Shown here piece after piece: positions 1-10,800 of a stretch of DNA of 64,000 nt; position 1 is the first letter of the stretch, and each line of letters begins with the position of its first letter. Both the position numbers and the translations under genes were made by a program. The stretch spans positions 2,107,102-2,171,101 of the forward strand of contig SIJG01000006.1 of NCBI GenBank assembly GCA_023374025.1, in the 5' to 3' direction. Origin of the DNA: Heterodera schachtii (Eukaryota; Nematoda; Chromadorea; Rhabditida; Heteroderidae). Below the pieces are notes generated by a model. The model was not told where the DNA came from. It searched no databases and was given only the letters and a program-made list of their open reading frames with translations.

Positions 1-573
1 CACAATTCTTAATTTCACTCCTTCTTTGATGGAATTTATTAATAAGTTCTTGTTTTTGTTCATTCGAATAAATTTTTCTCCCTAAAATTATTTAATTTCT
101 TTCTTATTAATAAATAAATAATTTAATTAATTATTTTATATTTGCTCATTTTAAATTAATTATTGTTTCAACACCAATCCTGTCGGGATTAAAAGAAAAT
201 TTTTTGAATCATCGGAAGGCCGGGATTATGGACAAAAAAAATCCAAGATTTAGGGAAACAATCCCCGGTTAAAATCCCAATTCTGTGCCACCCTAATAAA
301 AATAGCTCTAAAAAATGCACTGGAAAATTAATTGCATTTAATTATTTCCATTTACAATTTGCCGCTCCTGTTTCATTGGATCCAATTAGTGGGTTCGTCT
401 CTTCAAAATTTAACGGTGTTTGATTTGGTTGCTCATCAGCAGATGGAGAACCCTAAAATTAATTCTTAAAATGTTTTACAATTTGTACATACCTCATTAA
501 AATTGTCATCTGTTACTGATAATGCATAAAATAAAATGTAAAAAGAAGAAAAAATAAATAATTTAAATTTCAT
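1..573 (-). CDS. Secreted HTH-module protein, 5' part (runs off left edge)
   Basis: Three exons are visible on the minus strand. Exon 1 (573-493, 27 codons) encodes a signal peptide starting MKFKLFIFSSFYILFYALSV and ends at a GT donor. Exon 2 (452-356) encodes a polar linker containing NPLIGSN. Exon 3 (from 81 to the edge) opens a module with RKIYSNEQKQELINKFHQR. The same exons in the same order, with exon 1 of identical length, occur at 7838-9185 on the plus strand, so this is an inverted paralogue of that gene. The linker shares NPLIGSNE and GAAN with it. Function is unknown. By family this would be an exported protein with tandem HTH-like modules. The exon 2-3 junction is my choice; the rest of the gene lies outside the window. 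Confidence 0.6.
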
Positions 574-1630
574 TCTTAAACAAAAATTTAATTATTTTTT
601 TTTTGCAGAATAAAATATATAATAAATATATTTTATTTATAAAATAAAATTTAATTTAATAAAAAATTTTTGTATTTTTTCCTGAATTAATTGTAAAAAA
701 TAAAATATATAATAAAAATGTACAATTAGATAAAATATTTATTCGAAAAAATAACAAAAAAAATATTAAAGCTAATCCAATTTTGTCCAATAAATCGACA
801 ACGTCAATATTTTGTTTGTATAGGGAGTCCAATTTTTCCAATTTTCATTTACGATTCGATTTTTATTTGTAAAAAAATATGCAATAGAAGTGACAAATGT
901 ATGAAAATTAACTTTAAAAATATTTTTAAAAAGGCAAAATTTCGTCGGCAAAATTTTACATTTTCCATTTTTCACACCTAAGCAAAAATTATTCCAATTT
1001 TTTCGCAAAATATTTCATTTTGCATAATTATTTTAAATTTAAAATATTTTTTAAACAATTTCTAATTATTAATATTTTATTTTTTGCTGACTTTTCATTT
1101 TTTTAATTGCTTTTTTCAATTTTAAATGGTTTGATGCAGACGCACAAATAATTTTATTATTATTTTTTTTGACATTTATTCTTTTCCCTTTCATTTTGGT
1201 TTTATTTAATTTTTATTTTCACATAAAAGTTTAATTTAAATTTTTAATTTGCCTATAAATTTTTATGAGACTTATTTCTTTTATTAGCCGAATTTCTTCT
1301 TTATGATTATGGATTATGAATTTTTTCTTTAAAAATTATTTATTAAATCCTTTATTTTATTTGTATAATTTTTCAAAAAAAAAAAAAATTGGTGACCAAT
1401 TAAATATGAATTTCAAAAAAAAAACATAAATATGTTTAAATATTTAGCAATTAACAAACAATTTGTTTATTTCCACAAGCTAACACATAACACAATTGTG
1501 AAAAAAAGCGGGCGGAAAGCGAGGGCGGCGACAACGACGACGACATCAAAAAATTGGGGGAAAAATTAAATAAATTTGAAGATTTTTTTTCATTTTTTTG
1601 GCGGCATCAAATCCATCAAATTCAACATGT
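574..1630. other. AT-rich intergenic DNA
   Basis: Very AT-rich sequence between the HTH-module gene and the neuropeptide gene, both transcribed leftward. I see no convincing exon, RNA gene or ordered repeat. A short G-rich patch at about 1508-1560 lies just before the last neuropeptide exon and is probably its 3' UTR or flank. Confidence 0.5.
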
Positions 1631-4185
1631 TCAGAGGAGCAATGATTGTCCGGCATCGCCAAGTGTCACGTAGTAGCCACCTGGTGAATTGCTGCGTTTG
1701 CCCGGACGAAATCCAACGCGGCTAAACAAAAATTATCAAATATTGGGTTCAGCTTTAATGATGGATAACGGATTCAAACTCCGATTTTACATTATTAAAT
1801 CGGATAAATTGTATTAATATTTGGGAATTTTTAAGTTAACTTAAAAGAAATAAATTAATAAAAAAATAGATATAAGAAGCATATAAAAATATTTTATTAA
1901 TAAAAAAGTAAATAATTAGCTTTTAAATGTGATTTTAAACATTTTAAATATACAATTAGAATTAATTTTTAATAATTTGGGAATTTAATATGAGTAATAA
2001 AATTAATTTTTTTTAAAGCTTTGTCATTATAGAAACACATTAAAATATTTTTCCTATTAAATATTATTTTAAATTATTTTTTGCATATAAATTAATTATT
2101 TTTAATAAAGAAAATAAAAAAAATTAATTGTAATATTAAATAATTTATTATTTTTACCCAGTTGCAATGCTGCGTTTTCCTGGACGAAAGCCTGTCCGTC
2201 CAACGGCCATGCTTCGCTTTCCGGGCCGAAAACCAACTCGGCCTGAAAATGTTTTAAATTTTTTTCCAAATTTTATTTTAAATTCATTGCCTAATGCGGC
2301 TGTTCGTTTGCCCATTGCAGATTCTCGAAGGCCAATCTCGGCAAGGTCATTTTCCTGCTCATTTCCAGTCTCGGGCAGAAGACTCAAAATGATAATAATC
2401 ATTTTTAAAAATTTTTAATACCAAATTAAACAAATAAACTAAAATAAAATATTTGAATGTCTTACAAGTTTAAAATTGACTTTTATTGTTTATGTTTTAA
2501 TTTGTTTTGGCACCAATTTTCGATTATTACGCTTTTTTTCAAATATTAAATCATTATTTCAAATGCATTTTTATTCTGTTAATATTGATCACTTATTTAT
2601 TTTTTTTTATCGGTAATTGTTTTATTTATGTTTTCTTTTATCGTTAATTAAAGAAGTGATGAATATTTTTATCATAAATTAAAATTAATTAATTATGATC
2701 AGGGTTCGAGCCCCGCCCCCGCCCCCGCCCCCGTCCCCGGGGACGGGACAGGTTTTTGGGGCTCATCTCCGTCCCCGCCCCCGTGATTCAGACCCCCGCA
2801 TCCCCCACCCCCGCGCACCTTCACCCCCGCGGGGGCGCGGGGGTGAAAAATACACCCCCTAAGAATGACATATCGTGGATAAAAGGCAAAAAATTTATAC
2901 AATTTTGAATTTTTTTTAATCATTTTACAAATTTTATGAAATAAAGTGAATTTTATTTTCATTTTTAAATATATTTATTGGATTAGTTATACCAAAAAGA
3001 ATTAAATCGAGGCGATACAACGAATAAAGGAATATGGAACCAAACACATCATTCAAAAAAAAATTAATTAATTTTTTTGTGAGATTTGTTGGAGATAAAT
3101 AATTAAAAGCAAACCCCTGCCCCCGTCCCCGGGGGCGATTCATTTGCTCACCCCCGTCCCGCCCCCGCGACTCTGACCCCCGCCCACGGGGCTCGAACCC
3201 TAATTATGATTACTACTTTTTTCGTTAAACAATTAATTCATTTTAATAATTTTTATCATTAATTAAATAATTATTTAATTATGATTATTTTATCCTTAAT
3301 TGGTTAATTATTATTTCCATTACCGAAAATTGATGTGACGGACGACACTGGGCACATTGTAATCCACTTCAGACGGTGCCAAACCATATGACGGCTGTTT
3401 ATCACTGAGCAGCAACAAATCGTAGCGTCTGTTTTGCCGATCGTGTGCATAAGCACCGGACACGGGAAGGGACCAACGTTTTCCTAATTTTGAATTTTTT
3501 TTGAATTTTTAAAAATTAAAAAAAAATGTACCAGGCCGAAATGACAGACGGCCCAGCGTCATTGAACGCTTTTCAAAGCCGGGCTCCACTTCGTATTCCG
3601 TCTAAAACATTTTAATTATATAACTGGACACATTTGATTTGTATACCCTATAATTAATGGTAGAACCCTTTATTTGGTATACGGTACATTATACAAAAGT
3701 TTGACAACACTATTTTTCTTTGGTCTTTGTAATTATAAGAGAAAATGGCAAGTTACTGTACCATGATTCATTTAAAATCTGTATTAAATAAACGATATAC
3801 AAAAGTTTGACAACACTATTTTTGGTCTTTGCAAACGCAATAATAATAATTGGAAGTTACTGTATCCTGATTGATATAGATGACTAACTGTACTCAGACT
3901 TAATATTATTGGGTAGCAACAATGACTAATTCTTCTTCATCATACTGTATCTCCCGCAGTTTTTTTTCTATTTAAATGAATAACAAAAATTTGTACTCAG
4001 ACTAGACACCTACAGTACCTCCTCCTGTTGTCCGTCATATGAAATGCTGCGTGTCGGACGAAAAATGCCAAGGCGTGCACCGTTGCCCGTGGCAATGGAC
4101 GCCAATGATACGGTACTGGCCAAGCCAGAAATCAGCAGCAATACAGCGGCGACCAGTCGGTGAACAGCAGGCGGGGCCAAGAAAG
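1631..4185 (-). CDS. nlp-2/nlp-22-like: RPamide neuropeptide precursor (NLP-2/NLP-22 type)
   Basis: Exons on the minus strand: 4185-4019, 3601-3532, 3483-3324, 2382-2291, 2242-2158 and 1721-1631 (stop). Phases match at every join. The first exon gives a hydrophobic secretion segment (LVAAVLLLISGLAS); its start codon must lie in an upstream exon I could not fix. Dibasic KR sites release SMTLGRLSFRPG, TAALGRVGFRPG, SMAVGRTGFRPG and SIATGRVGFRPG, each followed by GKR for C-terminal amidation. A degenerate GIFRPTR stands nearer the N-terminus. The C. elegans relatives NLP-2, NLP-22 and NLP-23 carry the same S-x-A-x-GR-x-GFRPG pattern; NLP-22 is linked to sleep-like quiescence. The 48-nt intron 2290-2243 has a GC donor; removing it restores the repeat TAALGRVGFRPG. 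The long intron 3323-2383 carries a hAT-like element. The intron 4018-3602 holds a 25-bp motif repeated near 3693 and 3799. Confidence 0.85.
2700..3202. mobile_element. hAT-like non-autonomous element in the neuropeptide intron
   Basis: A GC-rich block dominated by CCCCCG runs in an otherwise AT-rich intron. Its ends are inverted repeats: it begins CAGGGTTCGAGCCCC and ends GGGGCTCGAACCCTA. It is flanked by an 8-bp direct repeat ATTATGAT at 2692-2699 and 3203-3210, which fits the hAT target pattern nTnnnnAn; CAGGG/TAGGG ends are also hAT-typical. A 9-bp reading (AATTATGAT) is possible if the terminal A is counted as flank, which would suggest a Mutator-like origin instead. No transposase is encoded. 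Confidence 0.75.
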
Positions 4186-5255
4186 CTCCGAATTGCCATT
4201 TTTATGCTAGGGAATGGAGCTAAAGAAATTAAAACCAAATTTAAAAAATCTTTTCCTATAAAATGATAATTATTATTTTTAATTAAGGCAAGTGAAAAAT
4301 TGTTAAATAATGAAAAAGACAATTCAATTTATTTGGGTTCATTTAATTTAATTGGTTATTTAAAATTTTGTAATATTAAAAATTATTTAAAACATATAAA
4401 AATAAAAGAAAATTTAATTGTTATTATTTGATTATTTTAATTAAATTAATTTTGTGAGAAATTAAATTTTAATGTTTTTAAGTTTTTTTTGAATTAAAAA
4501 GATAAAGGAAGGAAGTTCAAAAAATTTGTGCTTTTTATGATGATAACCTATGAATTAACGCAAAAAAAAAATTGCATGTTTCTTCCTAAATTCACCGTTG
4601 CCAGGGCGCTGAAATGTGTCATAAAAATGTAAAAAGAACACAGAAAATTGGAAATTTTATCAACAAAAGAATTTTTATCCCAAAAATCAAGTTAAAAAAA
4701 ATATTTATTTAAATTGATCGACCAAAAAACTATTTGAATTCTCATGTATATTAATCAAAATTTGTCCTCAATCTAATGGCTTACAAAATTAGTAGAGATC
4801 GACCTTTTGAAAAAAGTCTGAGCCTAGACCTGGAATTCCATGTTAGACATGGACTTGGACCTGGATTTCCTGGACAAAAATCGAGGTCCAGAAAAAATCC
4901 TGGCTCTTTGAGGCCTGGATCCAGGCCTGGGCCTGGGTTTTTTGAATAATTGCTTAGGAACATCTAAAATCTAATTTACAAAAATAATATGTTTTTTTAA
5001 TTTATCTAACATTATTTTATAACTCATAGACTAGGTAGGATTAGTTAGCTGAAATAAGAAATTCTAATATTTTTTTGTCCAGGAAATCGAGATTTTTTTC
5101 GTGTTTAGCCTGGACCTGGCTTTTTTTCCATATTTGACCCTGGATTTCCTGTACAAAAACCCAGGAAAATTCAGGCCTGAAATGACCTGGACCTTAGGCT
5201 CAAATCTAAATACTTCGATTTTCATCGATGCAAAAATTTTCGGAAATCGGAAATT
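4186..5255. other. Intergenic DNA with CCTGGA-rich inverted segments
   Basis: No gene recognised. Two blocks rich in CCTGG and CCAGG words (about 4800-4935 and 5055-5190) are partly inverted copies of each other and probably form a degraded foldback repeat. The unfound first exon of the neuropeptide gene should lie near the left part of this stretch. Confidence 0.4.
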
Positions 5256-5893
5256 TCAACCATTTAGAATTGGAATTCTAAAATAAGAATCCTTTTGCAT
5301 CCAGGCACGTAAACAGATTATACAAGAGAACGGTTGTGGGTCGCCGCAGTCTCTGTCATAGGACTCGCTTAAAACTTCCACCAAATCTTTTAGGCAATTA
5401 GACGGACAGAGTGACTTAAAAATAAAATGCCAAAAGTAAAAATTTTAAATTTAATTTTAACTTAAATATTTAAATTAATCTGTCTGTTTGGCGGGCGGTG
5501 TCAATGTGAGTGAGTAAATTGGAAAATTCCGTCCCATTTAAATATTAACACACCACAATACCTTGGCCATGTGTGCCCCATGCCCGCTGTGCGCACACAC
5601 ATTGCGTGATTCCGAACAGGATTCGTTTCTGGCAAACAAAACAAAAAAAAAATTTTTGTGCCCCAATTGTGCCAACGCCCCCTCTTTTTTTTAATTGAAA
5701 TTAGTTTTATTACGATATTTTTGAGCGAACGAAAATTTTTCGGGCACAGCCAATTCATTGCCATGGCATTTGAGTTGGCACGCAAATCTTGGCATATTTG
5801 TGCGCGCTCACACAATGCCATTCGTTTGTTGTAAAGTGCACACGATTGTCGTTTTTTTTTTATAATTTGAATTTGCGCAAACCATTTAGCCAA
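5256..5893 (-). CDS. Cysteine-rich extracellular-type protein, incomplete model
   Basis: Three exon-like blocks of good coding character lie on the minus strand. One is 5893-5714, with ten-residue cysteine spacing (SCALYNKRMALCERAQIC). The second is 5628 to about 5566, between a CAG acceptor and a GT donor. The third, 5414-5256, contains SLCPSNCLKDLVEVL and a DCG...C..C tail before a TGA. The CPSxC and paired-cysteine spacing recalls the GAS1/GDNF-receptor-alpha cysteine-rich domain; this is a weak, by-eye resemblance. Intron phases between the blocks do not agree in my model and no signal peptide was found, so one or more exons are missing. It could equally be an unrelated secreted cysteine-rich protein. 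Confidence 0.3.
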
Positions 5894-6556
5894 AATTATA
5901 TTTGGGTTGAGTTGTCAGATAAATGGAAAATTTTTTTCAAAAATATTTTTTCGTCATTTGTATTCAGATTCCGGAAGTGTTGTTGAACACTGGCGTCATA
6001 ATATGTAAAAAAAAAATGCCATGCTTTACATATTATGAAAAAAAGATATTTAATATCTTAAAAAATTTATTTAATTCTTTAAAATGATTTTTTTTTGAAT
6101 GTCTACAATTATATTTAACATGACGCAATCTCTTAAAATAAAAGAAAATAAATAATATAATTATTCATTTATTTAAGAATTTCGCACTTTACATAAGAGT
6201 TATTTAAAACTCAATATTCCTAATTAGAGGGGGTAATAAATCATCTAAAATTTACCATTCAAAATTCCCGATTAAAAACGTAGCGCGAATTTGCGGGCCG
6301 TCTTCTGCGGACCGAAATTTCGACACTTGCGAATGCCAAAAAAAAAAAAATTAAAATCTATTTCAATAAATTTTTAATGCAGGGAACAACTACCCTCAAC
6401 TAGATTAAATTTAGAACCCACATATATATTATGTTTTCGAATTAAACGTTAATGAATGAATTGTTTAATTCGAAATTAAAATTCTGTTCAACGAATTAAC
6501 TTTTCATCAACACAGTAATTATAATTAATTAATTAATTAATTGGATCATTTGAATA
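5894..6556. other. Intergenic DNA with one possible small exon
   Basis: AT-rich. A short GC-richer patch at about 6279-6340 reads on the minus strand as CRNFGPQKTARKFALR between an AG and a GT and may be an upstream exon of the cysteine-rich gene to its left. Nothing else is supported. Confidence 0.3.
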
Positions 6557-6760
6557 TCATTTGTGCATTCCGAAAAAGCAAGCGCATTCTTTGCCACTCT
6601 GAATACATGCTCCGCCTGGGCAACCAATACTGTCACAAGCACCGGCCTTCTCATTAAATATGCATTGCCCATTTGCCACCATCATGAAAAGCATGCCGCC
6701 CATACCAATTAAAATGTGCAAAATCATCATTAAGACGCTGTACAATGACAAATTCTTCAT
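6557..6760 (-). CDS. Small secreted six-cysteine peptide
   Basis: Single-exon gene of 67 residues. The N-terminus MKNLSLYSVLMMILHILIG is followed by a hydrophobic run ending VANG, a credible signal peptide with cleavage after ANG. The mature part of about 37 residues has six cysteines in the order C-x8-C-x4-C-x4-C-x6-C-x-C. The MKNLSL start and ANG junction are shared with the cysteine-rich gene at 40893, so the two belong to one family. Function is unknown; small secreted cysteine-rich peptides in parasitic nematodes include effectors and antimicrobial peptides, but nothing here decides between them. Confidence 0.65.
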   Translation of the reverse strand: MKNLSLYSVLMMILHILIGMGGMLFMMVANGQCIFNEKAGACDSIGCPGGACIQSGKECACFFGMHK

Positions 6761-7837
6761 TTTAATATCCTTTAAAAAAATTAAAATTATTGCTTTTTAA
6801 ATTGGACAATTGAGCGCCATAGTCATTTTTATTTATTAAATAAATAAATTTTGCCTACGAATTTTTGGGAAAATTTTTTCATTTCTTAGGGGCATATTTT
6901 TTGAAACTTTTGGGATCGATTCTTAGGGGGTGTATTTTTCGTTTTTTTTTTTGCTTTGGAATTTCAAGAAAAAGGTCAAAATAGGTGCAAAAAGTGCGAA
7001 AACGCCAAAATAGGTGCTAACCCCCTCATATTAGGTGTCTCTGGTCATTACTTTTGGGAAACTACTAAATTTAAGCTAACTTATAGCGATCATGAAAAGG
7101 TAAAATTGGTCATTTTTGGAGGAATTTTTCTGTTACGCATCGGGCATTTTTTAAATATTTTTTCAATTTTAGATAACTGAAAGCGATCAATTATTGTTAA
7201 TTATGAGCATTGATGCATAAAAAAAAAATTTCATTTTATGAGATTAAGATGAATAAAATGAAATTCAAAGGGGCGCAAATTCACTTTTATATTTTTCCGA
7301 ATTGCCGATTTTTATTTTTATTTTTAAATATTAAATTTTGCTTTAATTTATTCTTGCCCATCCCTTTCCCTCATAATATTTGTTTATTGCATCATTTTTT
7401 AATAGTTTTTACACATATTAATCCCTTAGCATTTATTTGTTTTTATTAATTTAAACCATTACTTTCTTCTATTTATTTCTTTCCATTTTTTTTGCAAAAA
7501 TTTTTTGAAATTCTAAACAAAACCCATTTAAATATTAAATCTTTCATTACTAATTTCCAATTTTTTTTTTCTAAATTTTATATAAAGTTGAGAATTATAA
7601 AATATATGGGCCCGTTATTAATGTAAATTTGTTTTAAAAAAATATATACATTAGCAGTGTATTCATCGCCACAGCTGTATAAAAATTTTTCTGTGGTTAT
7701 GGATTTATTGATTCAGAAATAGGCGTATTTCTATTTGCCAACAAATATGGATGATGTCTTAGTTTTCGTAATATCATTATAATTAATATGATAGATATTA
7801 GAAAAAACGTAAAAATAATAATTTTTTTTTATTTAAG
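6761..7837. other. Intergenic DNA with a partial repeat copy
   Basis: Mostly AT-rich filler. The stretch at about 6840-7035 resembles the inside of the hAT-like element at 59885-60469: both share the phrases cttaggggtatattttt and aacgccaaaataggtg. I read it as a truncated copy. The last 200 bases form the 5' flank of the secreted HTH gene. Confidence 0.45.
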
Positions 7838-10800
7838 ATGAAATATAATTTTTATTTTTTCTTATATTTTTGCGTTTTATTTTATGCACTATCAGTGCCA
7901 GATGAAACTTTTAATGAGGTTTGAAAGCAAATATTAGAAAATGAATACATTTATAAAATTTTAGGATTCTCAATCTGCTGGGCCATCAAAACAAACACCG
8001 AAAAATTCTGAAAAGAACCCACTAATTGGATCCAATGAAGAAGGAGCGGCAAATAGTAAAGGAAAAAATAAAGGTTAATTAGTTTGTCTAGCATTTTTTT
8101 TAGAGAAATTTTATTAGGGTCACAGTGACGGGATCTAACCCATGATTATTCCCTTAATCCTGGCTTTTTCGGGCAAACAAATCCCGACTTTTCAACCCCG
8201 ACAGGATTGGGATTGAAAAGTATTGGTAAGAATGAGATCGAACAAATGGAAGGTCACCAGGTGTCTGTGGAGTTTTCCGGTGTTTAAAAAACAATTCTTG
8301 AATGTTCAATCCCGACAGGATTAGGGTTAAAAATAGTGCATTCGACTATCTTTTTTCCTTGCCTGTTTCAGTGCCCCGTTATGCAAATTATTTCTTGTCG
8401 TTTTATTTTTGCAGTTTACGTAAATAAATTGCCAAGGACCCACCAAATAATGATTATAATTAGCGACCAACTTTTGAGGCATATGCCTTTTTTAAGCGCA
8501 TTATTTCCGATATATTGAGCATAAATAACACATTTTCCACTTGGTTTGAGGCTTCTACATTGACTTTTATTACGCCTTTTTTTGTTTTATCGGGATTTTC
8601 GTGCTTTAAATGTCTTTTTTTGCCGTTTTTTCGAAAAAAATCCATTAAAATGTAATAAAATCGATAAAATACACCCCCTAATAATTGAAAATTTTTCTCA
8701 AAAATTGATCACCAAAAATTCACTTTTTTTTCTTGAAAAAAATTTTATATTTAAAAATTTTCTTATTCGAAAAACAATATAAAATATTTAATAATCATTT
8801 TGACCAAAATTAAGTTTTTTGGTTAACTTTTAGGTGTTTTTCATCCTAAAAATCCTTAAATTCAAATGCCTTTTTCGGCATTTTCGTGACTTTCATGCCT
8901 TTTTTTCGATTTTTTTGTGCCTATTATAGTGCCCTTTTCGCGATTTTTGATGACTTTTAGCCTGTTTTTAATAAGAAAAACAAAGAATTAAATAATTTTT
9001 AGGGACAAAAATTTATTCAAATGAAGAAAAATTTAATTTAATTGACGAATTCCATAAAAGAAAAATTGAGTTCAAAAGGAATGAAAAAATAAATACACAT
9101 AGTAAAGTCGAACAGACAATTGCAAAAGAATTGGGCGTCACTCGGTACAGCATTTACAAATGGAAAAATGAATTGGGAGTTTCAAGTAAATTTATTTGGT
9201 TTTATATTTTTTAGACACAGAAATATTTTTTTTAAATAAATATAATTATACTTTTTTTAAATTTTGGGTATAGAAATATTAAAATAAAATTAATTATGTA
9301 ATCATTGTAATTATTTAAGTTTAGGCATAGGAATTTACTATATATATTTATATATATATATATGTATATGTATATGTATATATAAATATGACATACAATT
9401 CGGGCATAGAAATAACTTTCAAGTAAATTTAATTTTATATTATTTTGGCAATTTGGAAATTTAAAATAAATATAATTTATATAATTTTTTAGAAAGAGTC
9501 CATTATTCCCATAAGTATTCGAAGGAAGAAAAATTAAAATTAGTCGAACAATTTCAAAAAATAAAGAGCGAATTTAAAAAGAATGAACAATTAAATACAA
9601 ATGTTAAAATAGAAAAGGAAATTTTAAAGGAATTCAGTGTTGGCCGTAATTCGATAAACAAATGGAAAAAAGAATTAGGTTTAACAAGTAAGTAAATTAA
9701 CAATTTAATATTTTTTGGAATACCATTGGATTTTGCGGGATTTGTGTAAATTTATTAAAAAAAAATTTTTTAGAGAAAATTTAATCTAAATTTATAAAAA
9801 GTTAACCCATGCGGCGCCTAACTTAACCGGAAGACCCACAAACCCTTTTCATTATCTTAAGTTGCCATTTTTGCTTATTTATTTGTTGGGCAATGTCTGC
9901 TAAGAAACCGGGATAATGGGTAAAAAAGATTATACCAACTTAATTTTTATTAAAAATCTTTTTTGGAATTCTCTTCTTCGATTTATTTTGGTAAATAAGC
10001 TTGACAAATAATTAAATTTTATTGTTTTTGAAGATTTTTATTCATGAAAAATTTTCGTAACTCAAAAACCCACTACCCCGCGCGGGATCTAGCAAATTTT
10101 AATGCGGGATTTATGGAATTAATCTCGCGTAATCCCGTCCGGGAAAAATAATAATTAAGTCCCAACCCCGCAGTCGGGACCCGCAAATTGAATTTCGGAG
10201 CTCTATTTAATTCTATTTTGTAACTTAATTTTAATTAAATATTTGTTTCTTTTTTCTAATTTCAGAGAGAATTGAAATGCATTCAAAGGATGAAATTCTT
10301 CAGTTGCTTTTCCAATTCAAAAAAGATTGGACGGGTTTGACAAGAATGAAATTATAAATTCACCTCATAAAATCAAAAACAAATTTTAAATGAATTGGGC
10401 ATTAAAAGTGTCACGATGTCCCGATGGGTTAAAAAATATGGATTACCAGGTAATTTATCTTATAATCATTTATTATACATTATTTTTTGACTTTAACTTT
10501 TATCATTACTATATAATAAATATTTAACAAATATAAGTCAATGAGGGTGAAACAAGCGGATTTGATAAGCAAGTCAATGATGGTGAAACAAGCGGATTCG
10601 ATAAGCAAGTCAATGAGGGTGAAACAAGCGGATTCGATAAGCAAGTCAATGAGGGTGAAACAAGCGGATTCGATAAGCAAGTCAATGAGGGTGAAACAGC
10701 GGATTTGATAAGCAAGTCAATGATGGTGAAACAAGCGGATTCGATAAGCAAGTCAATGAGGGTGAAACAAGCGGATTCGATAAGCAAGTCAATGAGGGTG

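Noticed and set aside
2154..2402. Single 82-codon open frame as the neuropeptide gene
   Set aside because: It reads through a GC-AG intron and starts in an intron; the spliced model recovers more peptides and matching phases.
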